Below, piece by piece: positions 21,545-33,239 of a DNA stretch of 64,000 bases. This DNA comes from Aquarana catesbeiana. Its lineage: Eukaryota; Chordata; Amphibia; Anura; Ranidae. A program made the translations under genes and the position numbers. Every line of letters begins with the position of its first letter. Positions within the stretch are counted from its first letter, which is position 1. The stretch spans positions 670,332,640 through 670,396,639 of the forward strand of contig NC_133325.1 in NCBI RefSeq assembly GCF_042186555.1. Direction: 5' to 3'. The notes under the pieces are model-generated. The model ran no database searches, was not told the origin of the DNA, and was given only the letters and a program-made list of their open reading frames with translations.

Positions 21545-21932
21545 AAGGGTCCTTTCACACGGGACGGATCCGAGATGATCCGCCCCGTGAATATCCGCTA
21601 GCTCAGCGGGGATCGCTCCGTGGATCCCCGCTGAGCAGGCAGATGACAGGTCCCTCGCTGCACACTGTGCAGCGAGGGACCTGTCAGAGTGCCGCTCTCC
21701 CCTATGGGGGATTGGATGACGACGGACCGTAGAGTCCGTCATCACCCAATCTGATCCGAAAACGGATGGAAAAGTAGGTTTTTCCTCCATTACACTTTTT
21801 CGGATCGGAGTGGGTCGGATGTCAGCGGACATGTCACCGCTGACATCCGACGCTCCATAGAGGTCCGTTCAGGTCCGCCTGTCAGTTTTTTAGGCGGACC
21901 TGAACGGATCGTTCATGTGAAAGAGGCCTAAG
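21545..21932. mobile_element. Multi-hairpin MITE
   Basis: The ends TAAGGGTCCTTTCACACGGG and GTGAAAGAGGCCTAA are imperfect inverted repeats. Inside are successive short palindromes: GACAGGTCCCTCGCTGCACA with its exact inverse (about 21647-21687), GGATGTCAGCGGACATG/CACCGCTGACATCC (about 21817-21850) and GTTCAGGTCCGCC/GGCGGACCTGAAC (about 21866-21905). Noncoding. Confidence 0.75.
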
Positions 21933-22095
21933 TATAATTTCTGTCTGCTGCTTCGTTCCTCTGCTATCAGCATGAATCACTGAAAAACTGACAAGTTTTC
22001 CTGACACCGAGAAAAAAAAGGTGACAGGGGAGGGACCTCCAACTGATTGACAGCCTCAGCTCTGTTCCTGTGTACTGTGTGAAGAGGGGTGTGTC

Positions 22096-23017
22096 CAGTG
22101 GCGTAGCGTGGGTTGTCAGCACCTGGGGCAAGGCAAGTAATTTGCGCCCCCCAACCTGCGGGCTTTTAGTACTCCCCGAGTCCCTTCCAACAATACAATA
22201 GTACTGACCTACCTGATTCCTTTCCTGACCATTACACACTACACTGACCACTATACTATACTATACTGTCGACTACACTGAGAACTACGCTGACCACTAT
22301 ACTGTCCACTATACTATACTGACCCTAACACTGAGAACTATACTAACCATTATACTGAGAACTATACTGTCCACTATACTATATTATACTCTCCACTACA
22401 CTGAGAACAATACTAACCACTATACTGAGAACTATACCGTACACTACACTGACCACTATACTATACTGTCCACTATACTATCCACTACACTAACCACTAT
22501 ACTGTCCACTATACTAACCACTATACTGTCCACTACACTACACACTACACTGACCACTGTACTGTCCACTACACTGACCACTGTACTGTCCACTATACTG
22601 TACACTACACTGACCAGGACTCTCAGGAGGGAGTCTCACTCACCTTCTTGTCTTGGCTTGCATCGGTCCGGAAATAGGAGGAGGAGGAGAAGAAGACAGT
22701 GGCGGCTCACATTTTGCTTCTCTCCCCCGCGCTCTAGCTGCCATGTTCAGTGTCCGGCAGCGCACTGTGATTGGGAGTATGGGGTCATGTGCGGAGGCGG
22801 GACTTCAGGAGCGATCATGGACAGGCCAGCCTACGCCTCACATGACCCCCATACACCCAATCACAGGGCGCCGGACACTGAACATGGCGGCCGGAGCGCA
22901 GGGGACACAGGAACTTAAAAGTAGGAGGAGGCAGCCAGTAGTGACACATACTGGCGCCTCCCTAAATGTCGCGCCCGGGGCCAAGGCACCCCCTGCACCC
23001 CCCACGCTACGCCACTG
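22096..23017. mobile_element. hAT-type non-autonomous element, 922 bp
   Basis: Starts CAGTGGCGTAGCGTGGG and ends with its exact inverse CCCACGCTACGCCACTG. Flanked by a perfect 8-bp duplication GGTGTGTC (22088-22095 and 23018-23025). The interior holds a tandem array (about 22249-22617) and a long internal inverted repeat (22733-22799 against 22835-22897). No transposase frame. Confidence 0.92.
22249..22617. repeat. Degenerate tandem array of CACTATACTGTCCACTA type
   Basis: Short units of about 10-12 bp combined in pairs (ACTATACTGTCCACTACACT) repeat throughout. Confidence 0.9.
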
Positions 23018-23243
23018 GGTGTGTCCCTTCCCTCCAATCAGCTGTCAGAGCTCTCCTCACTGAGCTCTGCAGAGAGTGTTTTCAGCTCTCCGCCGGGTTT
23101 ACAGTCACTTTAATTGTTGTTTTCAGTAACTGAAGGTAGGGTCTTTTTATCTTGATTAGCACAAAGATCAAAAGTTTTTGATCAACCAATCGGCTGCCTT
23201 TACATTTCATTAAGTAGGGGGAAAAAAAATGGAATATTAACCA

Positions 23244-23400
23244 CTTAACCTTTGAAAGATTTACCCCCTTCCTGACCAGGGAATTTTTTGCAATACGGCA
23301 TTGCTTTACTTTAACTGAAAATTGCGTGGTCATGCGACACTGTACCCAAAAAAGTCCCTTTTTTTTTCCACAAATTGAGAGACCACATGAGAGGCGGGAA
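23244..23400. repeat. Fragment of the dispersed TGCGATACGG repeat family
   Basis: TTAACCACTTAACC followed by TTTGCAATACGGCATTGC and a hexanucleotide-rich tail matches the starts of copies at 40150, 42265 and, inverted, about 63240. Confidence 0.75.
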
Positions 23401-23889
23401 ACAAGCTGGAGTGTGTTCATAAGATCTCTGACTTTATTGACTACAACAGTAGTATATTTACACCAGTAAAAATACATGTCGGTTTTTACAAACTTTACAC
23501 TCAGTACTTCCTTATCAAGAGTTAGGCTGCTTAACGAGATAACAAGAAATAGTTGACTTGTTGACACAAATTCGGCTTAACCACAATATCTCAGAGCTGA
23601 GCCTGCCAATCGTAGATTGATCCCTCCCCTGTCACCTTTTTTCTCTTGGTGTGAGGAAAACCTGTCATAAGAGACTTATGCTGACAGCAGAGGAACAAGA
23701 CAGCAGAAAGAAATGACACTTAAATGTTGATTTACTAAAGGCAAATTGATTGTTATTCCAGAGCTTAGTAAATCATCATTAGCTTCCATCATCCAATCAT
23801 ATGCAAGCAAAAATGCTGTTTTTTTTTATTTTCCCTGTTTGTGATTGGGGATGCTTTCCAAAGTGAAGTTTTACCTCATTAAGGCTCCA

Positions 23890-24172
23890 TGCACACTGGG
23901 CTTACAAAAAAAGTGGGGTGGAAACTCCTGTAATGAAATAATGTATTACAATCTTCACTATCCCATACTGAAGAAATATCATCAATAAATCTGAACCACC
24001 CCTTACAGTGTTCAGTAAACATTTTGTTAGCATAAATAAATAAGGTCTCGATCATATTCATAAATATATTTGTGTACGGGGGTGCGGCATTGGAACCCAT
24101 CACTGCCCCTTTAAGCTGTAAATAATGAGTTTCTTTAAACAGAAAATAGTTCTCCTCAAGAACAATTTTAAG
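23890..24172 (-). pseudogene. Penelope-like RT fragment, inverted
   Basis: On the minus strand this reads the catalytic part of a Penelope-like reverse transcriptase: VMGSNAAPPYTNIFMNMIET, then EHCKGWFRFIDDISSVW, with the FIDD active-site motif. The same region occurs on the plus strand at about 26270-26440 with EHCKGWFGFIDDIFAVWDG. The fragment ends abruptly at both sides, and the 5' leader of the plus-strand copy follows. Inverted partial copies at the 5' side are a known feature of Penelope-type insertions. Confidence 0.88.
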
Positions 24173-24189
24173 ACAGATTAAACGAGTTG

Positions 24190-24611
24190 AAACTATGGGA
24201 GGGCTCTACGCTTTGCTAGCCATTTCCCCATCTGTGATATTAAGATGTATAAAATAAGGATCTAATTTGCATTTGATTGACTAATCACATAATTGATTCC
24301 AAATGTGTAATAATGAAGGTATTTAAGCCATGTGTGTAACTTCTACTTTAGATGTGTTTTGGATCTGAAGAAGGGCGTAAGCTTGTGAGCCTGAAACATA
24401 ATTATCTTTCACATTATGTAACGTTTGCTTGAACTTTGGTTCAATAAAAAGATTTTAAGTGCAGCGATCCTGTGGACTTTTTCTTATATTCGGTTAGTGG
24501 GATGACCAGATCGCATTGCACTAGTTGAAGACTGGGTGTGTCTTTCCTTTGATTTGAAAAGTTATATACCCCTGAAGACCAGCACCAGTACTTTTTGGAA
24601 TCCGTGCAGAA
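24190..24611 (+). mobile_element. Penelope-like element 5' leader
   Basis: Lies between the inverted RT fragment and the start codon at 24612. It contains a hammerhead-like block at 24365-24420 and an AATAAAAAGATTTTAAGTGC segment, a combination typical of Penelope-like leaders. Confidence 0.7.
24365..24420 (+). ncRNA. Hammerhead-ribozyme-like motif in PLE leader
   Basis: CTGAAGA (fits the CUGANGA core) is followed by a short AGG/CCT stem, then GAAA. Next comes a perfect 7-bp stem ACATAAT/ATTATGT with a 10-nt loop, and then A at the expected cleavage position. Stem I is poor: only the first pair next to the core is clear. Penelope-like elements are known to carry hammerheads in their repeats. 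This copy is probably a decayed one. Confidence 0.45.
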
Positions 24612-27450
24612 ATGGCTACCAGTGGATCCTCCTCATTCACGGAAGCAGATGCTTCAAAAATCTTCAGATACGGTAGGATCAAGACACTTTCTAACTCAAT
24701 CATCTTGTGTGGAGTTGACCCATAAAAAGGAGAAATTGGCACAACGATCTGTCACTATGGAGTTACATAAAGTAACATTGGCAGAATATTACAGGTTACA
24801 GATGATCCTAAAAAGACTGAGAGTCCCTCTTTCAAAACAAAGTTTGCCCAGATTGTCAACAAATGCTCGTTTGATATAATGACATTGACAGTACAATTCC
24901 TACAGCAGGAACGAGTGGTGATTAAACAGTAGATTGCTGATATTGAGAAACAACTAGAGGATTTTTCCAACAGGGATGAATTCACCAGTACTAAAACAAA
25001 AAATGAAGAGAAATTATCTGCTTTCAGAAAGAATGTGGAACCAAATTGGAACAAGATAGAGATGATTATACCAACAATCAAGTATACAACCAGTCTAATC
25101 ATAATTACCATCATACTAAGACATACAGATGTGGACAACAGAACAAACAAATTTCCACCTCCTCCTCCTCTTCAATTGCTTCAACAGGGTCATCAGCCAA
25201 TGTATCTACTGCTTCTTTTTTGACCAAGATTACAACAGACCACGCATCAGGAGGGGAGGCAAACGATATAAGAAAAGGAGTATCCAGAGGTGTAACAACC
25301 AGAATCCAGAACCGGAGGAGGCATTAGAGGACAATGTGGTATATAATATCTTTTCTACTTCATTATCAGAAACTGAAGTGCAAGTTTTAAATAGAGGTTT
25401 GGGCTTTTTCCCTAAAGAGATAATGAACAATTTTGTGTTAAGACAGGATTTATATCCCTTTTATAGGCAGCTTAGATGGAAAACGTATTTTTCTTTAAAA
25501 ACAGATTTACCAGATTTAGGCATATTACCATTGTCTATTAAGAATTGAAATCTGAGAATTAAAAGCACCACTGTACCACCTACCTCATGCTCTGCCATTG
25601 AGGTGTTCATTGATAAATTAAATGCAGAAACAAATTCCTTTTTGGATGATAGATTTAAATTGGGCCAGATACCGAACACCTTTAGTCGCAAAGAAAGTGA
25701 AACTCTGTCCTCCTTGTCGGCTTGGCGAGATATTGTTATCAAACTGGCTGACAAGGGGGGAGCGATTGTAGTTATGGACACCCCGTGGTATGAAGCTGAG
25801 GTATTAAGAAGATTATCAGACATTCATACATATAAACACTTTGACTCCTGTCCGGTTTTTCAGGTACAGTCCAAAATAAAATTAAAAAAGTGGTATTGAG
25901 AGTTCTCAAAGAAGGTATTATTGATAAAGACACCCAGAAATTTCTAACATGCAAGTATCCTGTCACACCGGTAATGTATATATTACCAAAGATTCATAAG
26001 GATCTTTTGAATCCCCCGGGCCGAGTGGGTTACCACTCCATTGGCGCAATACTTGGATAGATGTTGCACTCCATTGGTAATTAACACCAGATCATATCTT
26101 TGGGACACTGGTGATTTTTTTTTTGAGAAGATAAATAATATACATGTGGGACCAGACTCTTTTTCTAGTCACTTGGGACGATCTAGGTTTAGAAGCCTGC
26201 CGGCAGCTGCTGGTACAGTCTCATCGTTATAATGATGAACAAATTGATTTTTTTGCTTGCTCTGCTTAAAATTGTTCTTGAAGAGAACTATTTTCTGTTT
26301 AAAGAATTATATATTTATATACATATTTATGAATATGATTGAGACCTCATTTATTTATAATAACAAAATGTTTACTGAACACTGTAAGGGGTGGTTCGGA
26401 TTTATTGATGATATTTTCGCAGTATGGGATGGCAACATTGGAACCCTTCTATTGTTTGATCAGTAATTATCTTGTGCCTGGTCTGAAAATGTAATGTCTT
26501 GTCTAGCAATAGGGAGATTTCATTTTTGAACACATTGTTGAAAATAAATGGTATGAACATAGAGAGCAATCTGTTCATAAAAAGTACAGATCATAATCAA
26601 TTATTACATTACAGGAGTTTCCACCCCCATGGGGTGTTCAACTTGATACCTAGTAGCCAGTTACAACAGGTTTAAAGGATTGTTAGTGGTCCACAAGAAT
26701 GTGAAGTGAGATTAAATGAAATGGAAGCCAGGCTTGTTAAGCGAGGTTATCCAGTTCCATTAATTAGGAAGGAATGTGTACATTTAGCAGAGAATAGGCA
26801 TCACAATAGGAATGATAGAAAAATTCCATTCGTGTCACAATATCATTCATACTCACTTCCCATACATAAAATCTTCAAAAAACACTGCGGTTTATTAAGA
26901 GAAAATTACCCGAATATTAGTGAATTTCAAGCCCTGCCGTTATCCTCGTATAGAAAAGTAAGAACACTAAGGGATAGGTTGGTCAGATCTGACCAATATA
27001 TCCCCCCAAGCCCATTAGCAACTTTTTAGGATCCTGTAATACAGGGTCATACCCATGTTTATACAATGTAACTCCATGATTAAAGGCAAGTGTAAATCCC
27101 ATCCACATAAAGGGTATGATATTAAAATTAAAGGTTATTACACTTGTCAATCGTCATATGAAATATATGCAATAAAATGTCCATGTGGGTTACTATACAT
27201 AGGGGAGACCACTCAAAAGGTCAAAGATAGGATAGCAAGGCACAAATATTCAATCAGGAATACATTGGTACAGCGAGACATTTTTTGGAGAAAGGACATT
27301 CAATCTCCCAATTAAAATGAATGGAATTGGAGGGAATTAAGAATAGGAGAGGTGGTGATTGGGAATTTATTCTAAAAAAGCGTAAGGTACATTGGATCAA
27401 TTTTCTTGACACTGGATTTATATATTTAGAGGATGTAATTCATTCAATGT
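24612..27450 (+). pseudogene. Penelope-like retroelement ORF (RT plus GIY-YIG endonuclease), decayed
   Basis: The start at 24612 reads MATSGSSSFTEADASK. A spacer domain of about 900 nt follows, in pieces that are frameshifted. RT blocks seen in order: IKLADKGGAIVVMD (about 25738), PVTPVMYILPKIHK (about 25960), GWFGFIDDIFAVWDG (about 26392, active site) and the thumb-like segment 26706-27029. At 27055-27315 there is a Cys-rich segment and YAIKCPCGLLYIGETTQ, the GIY-YIG endonuclease signature. The family uses this nuclease for target-primed integration. Multiple frameshifts, a deletion before the active site and internal stops show it is dead. Confidence 0.9.
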
Positions 27451-27489
27451 GATAGCTAGATAGTGATATGTTTTGTACACACGAAGGTA

Positions 27490-27622
27490 GAGAGGGAATA
27501 TATATATATCTATAGATATATATATATCTATAGATATATATATATATATATCTATAGATATAGATCTATATCTGTATCTATATATAGATATAGATATATA
27601 TCTATATCTATAGATATATATA
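27490..27622. repeat. TA/TATAGA-rich simple sequence
   Basis: Alternating TATATA, TCTATAGA and ATATCTATA runs. It directly abuts the LTR at 27628. Confidence 0.9.
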
Positions 27623-27627
27623 GGGGC

Positions 27628-28403
27628 TGTCTAGCTCAGCGGTAGATGCGTTTTCAGGGAGTTCACATCCAACAAGAACTTTAGTTTAAGGGCGTGGTAG
27701 CCCACTTTTTTTGAAAGTAACAAAAATAAAAGTTCATAAACACATGGAATGCCCCCACAGAGGTTCTTCTCCAGCAGAAATACAATGAAAAATGCCAATC
27801 CACCTGGCTCTTAAGGCTCACTCAGCCTTGGGCTCAGTACCTTGCTGCACAGGCCCACTCCTGGTCTCTAGGAGGGGGGTCTCCTGACACTCCAAGACTC
27901 ACAGTCCTCTCTGATCCCCAGGACTCTCTCTTCCAGTTGTCTCAGCTATGTTCTCCCCAACTCTCAGCTTTTCCAATTCTCTCAGTCCACTGACCTGGAA
28001 CCTCTCCCACATGGAGTGCTGTCTCAAGGATATTACCTGGGTTTTTAAACAGTAGCACAACTCCCTCCTGGCTGCAGCAACTGCTCCAACACCAACTCCC
28101 CTGATCTATGCTCAGATCTGCCTTATAATGAGTGTGTGCACCTGGACATACACACACAGACACACACACACACACACACTGCAGAACTTCTGGAAAGCCC
28201 GGACACAAGACTGAAAACGCCATCCCTCCCAATGCTCTTTGAAGTCTTTAAGTTTTCAGCCCCAATCCAGACATACAAAATCCAGAGAAGACTTAAAGCA
28301 TAGTTTTCTCCTCTCACCAATCTTCTGCTGGAACTTCTTAAACTGCCTCTTTGAGAGTCCGGTGTCCATTTTACACTAATTTTCACAGAGACAGGGGCTC
28401 TCA
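27628..28403 (-). repeat. 3' LTR of the non-autonomous LTR element
   Basis: Matches 31735-32492 with scattered substitutions and small indels. Examples are a longer CA run near 28146-28180 and extra bases near 27755. The divergence is visible by eye, so the insertion is not recent. Confidence 0.88.
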
Positions 28404-31294
28404 TTCTCATATATCCCCCTCCTTTGTTTCGATCCAGAGGGAGGAACACCAGCACCCATCATCAGTGTTGGGACACCTCTGTGCTGGCTATCAGCCACGT
28501 AGGCCCAATCCTTTTTCCGGGTGCATTATCAGGTAAGTCCTACCCTGACTCTCCCACTAGTTTCTATCCTACGCTTTCTCCCTCTTCTGGGGTTCCTGGG
28601 CTTATTTGCCTTTCTCTGGGGAACCCTGCCTTCCCTGATACCCTCACTTTCTTGATATAGGGAACCTGCTCCTAATACTTCGCCTGATGGGGAATCCACC
28701 TTTTCCCTCACCATTATCAGTTTTTCCCCATCACAGCAGGTTTTTTTGGTTTAACAACTTTTCTGAAGTTACCCACAGCAATTAAACCCTTGTTAGCAGT
28801 ACCAACCAGCAACAGTTCACAAAATTCTGACGTTGAGACTTCCAATACCATCAATGCTTCCCCACACAGTGTCTCCGGGTACCTTAATTTGTACCTCTTT
28901 GCGAATGACAGGATAAATCGCTGCTACTGCCACATCTATTTCGGGCCCTTCCTTCACGCGAGGTTTAGTGGGTGAGGTGTCTGTGCCTTCTACTGACCAC
29001 TGCTCAGCCACATCTCGGAGCGCACCAGCAGAAGTTTTCTTAGGCACCGCATCAGGCGGAGAGACCTCTGACGTTTTGAAATGTTCTCCTAAGCGCCTTC
29101 CATCCAAAATGGTAACTGGAAGCACCCTCTCAGAGAACCTTGAGACCATTTGCCACCCTGCTAATAAATATGGTACCAACCAGTTCCCCTCGTGATTAAC
29201 ATCATCAAGCATAGCTTGTACTACTTGGCTCCACCTACTGGTACTACGCAGTACCACCTTGTCCGACCACAGTGGAGACACCCAAGTGTACAGCAAATGT
29301 GCTTTTTGAACTTCAAGCATTTTCAACAATACATTAGTCATCTTAATGCGATTCACACATACAAGATCTTTCTAGGGACTTTTCCCTATCATCAAAGACA
29401 TGGAGGAGCTCATCCGCTGAAGCTGGAAAGGTAAAGACATTTACAACAACCTCCACCTCACTGGGGGTAAGTCTCTTCACAGCCTGGTGCTCAACTGGAG
29501 CGCTGTCAGATGTAGGTCTCACATTTATCCCTTCTGTCACAGCATCAGTGAGCTACTGCAGGTCATAAGTCACATTGCCATTTTTGCACTCGCTATTTTC
29601 CACCGGTTGGGCTGTGGATAACACAACTGCCATGCATGTACCCTTAACCAATCCTTCTGACTGGAGGGGACCAATCTCTGCCAGGGCCAATGTGCCACTA
29701 GCTGCCCTGCAATGCCTCCGTTGGGCACAGCAGGTGTTATATCCACATCTTTGTTACACATCATAGCTTTGTAACTCATGGTGACTTTGTTTAGTGTTAA
29801 GACTGCCTCCTTGCACCATGCTTCCCAGTCCGTGGTGCTTCCCTGACAGGCATTCTGCAGCGCTGCATCACCTGTTCCAAGAGGCACCAAAGGAACCCGG
29901 GACTCTACCCAATACTGTACATTTGTCATCTCTATACGCATCACATTGTACAAGCACAGGTTTACTTATGTCACATTGGGACGATGCTTCGTTACACAAG
30001 GCAGGGTGCAATACACTATTTTGACCAGTTTGTTCTGGTGGCACTACCATCACACCCAGCTTTACACTACCAGCTTTAACAGGGTGAATAAATTATTCAC
30101 CACTCTGGTCACATACCAGGCGGGTGATCTGCACCCACACACTCTCACTGTGTGGTGCAGTCCCCCCTTGTTCCCCCAGGGTAGTGCCAGAGTGGTCCTG
30201 GACAACCTCCAGTTCCAATACAGGGAGATCCCTGGAGATTTCCACGGACATCCCTGCGGCTCTGCCTCTGGTGGTCACGGGAGAAATCCTACTCCCATCC
30301 TTTTTAGTAAACACATTACCAACATTATTCTCAAAAATTACATTTCCAAAAATAAATTTCTCAACCTTTAGAGGATCATCATGACGCTTAGACGTTGCTG
30401 TAGCTATTGTGGGTGGCCTCTTACCCACTTGAGCAGCTCCACAGCTGAGCTGGGAAACCCTCCGCTCCAACACTGTTGGCTCCTGGGGGGTTTCCCTGGG
30501 CAACCCTGTAGCACCTGTCTCTGTCACTAGGGAACATGGTATACAGACTTCTTTGGTCACCCCTAGTACAGCTCTTCCAGAACTCTGCTGGATACCACCA
30601 GGTACATACAGAGTCCCCATGTCCTTTTTAGTCTTTAGTCCTGCTGCCAGTTGGGCTTACCCTGTGCCTCCCCACTACTCCGGGTAGCACACTGCAGCAA
30701 GGCCACCTGTACTGCGGAATCTCCCAGCTGCACACATTACCACTTCATTGGGTTTTGTCCCATAAACTGCATAAACTCTGCATAAACTCCATAAACTTAC
30801 CAATTCATGTAGCCAGTGTCATAGCCTTCATTTTAGTGCGTTGTCTCTCATTTGTGGTGTCTTCACAGGCTGACTCCCCATGTGGTCGTGGAGCAACACT
30901 GCAGCCTTTTCGGACCCACTGAGACCCCCTGCAGGTAACACAGGATCCCTGTTGCTAGGGGTAACACCAGACTAGCATGCCAAAGATGGTTGGCTACACC
31001 TCATGGAGGTTGCAGACTGTTGTGCCCTTTCTGGGCTGACCACTTCACATAAGCAGCGATAATACACATCTTTACATTCCTCATGCTCATTGGTACCCCC
31101 AGAAGGCCACACAGAACTCTTGCCACTGTTGCCAGGGGTGACAACCGATATGCTTGCAGAAAACCCAGGGCTGGTACACTGATGTACACTCATGCTCTCC
31201 TGAGCCATTGCTTGACGGTACTTTGTTGTCCCAGTGATGCCTCTCCCATTGCTACAGTTGATCACCTCCCTTTGCTGCAGTGTTGCTGGCATTC
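28404..31294 (-). other. Internal region with unrecognised frames
   Basis: Minus-strand frames at 28817-29356 (179 codons), 29570-29953, 30093-30620 (175 codons) and 30972-31292 alternate between two reading frames, as expected of a decayed or frameshifted longer ORF. Two of them share the start pattern MTNV preceded by R-I-K/E. I recognise no enzyme motif. They could be the remains of a gag-like or captured host sequence. Confidence 0.5.
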
Positions 31295-31654
31295 CTATTT
31301 ACACCGGAACATTTCCCCAAGCAGAATCTCAGCTTTATACTGGTCATAATCATCTCGGCATGGACCCATCTGTTGGTAGGATACCCGGAACCGATTCAGC
31401 AGCAAGGGTTGCAGCAACTCTGGCCACCGGTCTCTAGGCCATGCTCTCCATGCTGCAACTCTTTTAAACTCCATTAGGAAACCTTCAGCCTCCTCTGTAG
31501 GAAGCATTGGCTGTATGAAGTTAGACGCCACTATGTTGACTTCCGACTCTGCAGCCAGGGACAAAGGACATGCAACAGCCGGCACTTTCCTTTTAACTTG
31601 ATTTACCGTGAACTTCTTGTGTTTTGACCGCCTCATCCTTGCAGTCACATGCAC
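31295..31654 (-). pseudogene. Capsid-like gag fragment
   Basis: A 119-codon minus-strand frame. The block FLMEFKRVAAWRAWPRDRWP, then LLLNRFRVSYQ, aligns by eye with the capsid start of the Gmr1-like element in this window (VFLTTFERTAEREKWPKEQW). It lies just inside the 5' LTR, where gag should start. It stops before the SCAN-like half. Confidence 0.65.
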
Positions 31655-31734
31655 AGCAGCTTGTTACTTGTGGGCACACAGATGCGTGTTGCATCTGTGT
31701 GCCCGCATTCATCAACCATTTGAAATATGGGGAA

Positions 31735-32492
31735 TGTCTAGCTCAGCAGTAGATGCATTTTCACTGAGTTCACAGCTAGCGAGAACTTCAGTTTAAGGGC
31801 GTGGTAGCCCACTTTTGTTGAAAGTAACAAAAATGAAAGTTCATACACACATGGATTGCCTGTTCTTCTCCAGCAGAAATACAATAAATGAAAAATGCCA
31901 ATCCATCTGGTTCTTAAGGCTCATTCAACCTTGAATGCAGTACCTTGCTGCACAGGCCGACTCCTGGCCTCTGACATTCCAGGCTTTCACACTCCTCCAA
32001 GACTCACGGTCCCCTCTGGTCCCCAGGACGCTCTCTTCCAGTTGTCTCAGCTAAGGTCTCCCCAATTCTCAGCTTGCCCAACTCTCTCAGTCCACTGACC
32101 TGGAACCTCTCCCACATGGAGTGCCGTCTCAAGGATTACCTAGGTTTTTAAACAGTAGCACACCTCCGTCCTGGCTGCAGCAACTGCTCCAACACCAACT
32201 CCCCTGAGCTATGCTAAGATCTGCCTTATAATGAGTGTGTGCACCTGGACATACACACACACACAACCTGCAGAACTTCTGGAAAGCCTGAACACAAGAC
32301 TGAAGACTCCATCCCTCCCAATGCTCTTTGAAGTCTTCAAGTTTCTTGCCCCAATCCAGACTTTCAAAATCCAGAGAAGACTTAAAGCATAGTTTTCTCT
32401 GCTCACCAATCTTCTGCTGGAACATTTCAAACTGCCACTTTGAGAGTCCTGTGTCCATTTTACACTCATTTTCACCGAGACAGGGGCTCTCA
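31735..32492 (-). repeat. 5' LTR of the non-autonomous LTR element
   Basis: Pairs with 27628-28403. In the minus-strand reading it ends in AGACA at 31735. A primer-binding site starting TGG could not be placed confidently just inside it. Confidence 0.85.
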
Positions 32493-32499
32493 CAATACA

Positions 32500-32860
32500 C
32501 ACATATATATATACACGTATATGTTATATTTGTAAGATGTGTGTACAGATTATTAAATATTTGTTTCAGTTGTATTGTTTGCCTTACCTTTGTCACACGA
32601 CCTTTTCCTAATCGGGGCTGGCACATCTACTAACATCTGGTTAAGTTTACTGGAAATACATAAACCTGAAAACTGAGTAGAGTAGAAAACAGTAGGAGTG
32701 ACTTCAGGAGGTAACACCCTGGTGAGATTGCTCTGTCTCCAATTCATTAACCACTTGTCCACCAGGCAGGTATCATGTTTTGCCTGTGTGCAGAGAACAC
32801 GGCTGCTGAGGGAAGGGACCCCCCCTGTTCCCTGGCACACTGCACACCTGGAGTAAATGA
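32500..32860. other. Unassigned stretch
   Basis: TA/CA-rich start, then DNA including TTAACCACTTGTCCACCAGG, which may be a scrap of the dispersed CACTTAACC-type repeat. No gene recognised. Confidence 0.35.
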
Positions 32861-33239
32861 AAGTACAGTCATATGCAAAAGTTTAGGAACCCCTGGCAAT
32901 TTCCATGATTGTCATTTACGGTATAAATATTTGGGTGTTCGGATCAGCAATTTCATTTTGATCTATCAAATATCTGAAGGACACAGTAATATTTCAATAG
33001 TGAAATTAGGTTTATTGGATTAACAGAAAATGTGCAATATGCATCAAAATGAAATTAGACAGGTGCATACATTTGGGCACCCCAACAGAAAAATCACATC
33101 AATATTTAGTAGAGCCTCCTTTAGCAGAAATAACAGCCTCTAGACGCTTCCTATAGCCTGTAATGAGTGTCTGGATGAATGTATTTTGGACCATTCCTCC
33201 TTACAAAACATCTCCAGTTCAGTTAGGTTTGATGGTTGT

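Larger units (their letters stand above)
27628..32492 (-). mobile_element. Non-autonomous LTR retrotransposon, 4.9 kb
   Basis: Two direct repeats, 27628-28403 and 31735-32492, both begin TGTCTAGCTCAGC and end GGGGCTCTCA. A polypurine tract on the minus strand (AAACAAAGGAGGGGG, 28415-28429) sits next to the left copy, which sets the orientation as minus. The interior has a capsid-like fragment near the 5' side and several unrecognised frames. I found no RT, RNase H, protease or integrase motif. No target duplication is evident; both flanks are TA-rich. Confidence 0.85.

Noticed and set aside
27628..27675. A functional tRNA gene
   Set aside because: The A and B boxes are too close and the sequence cannot be folded by eye into a cloverleaf with an acceptor stem.
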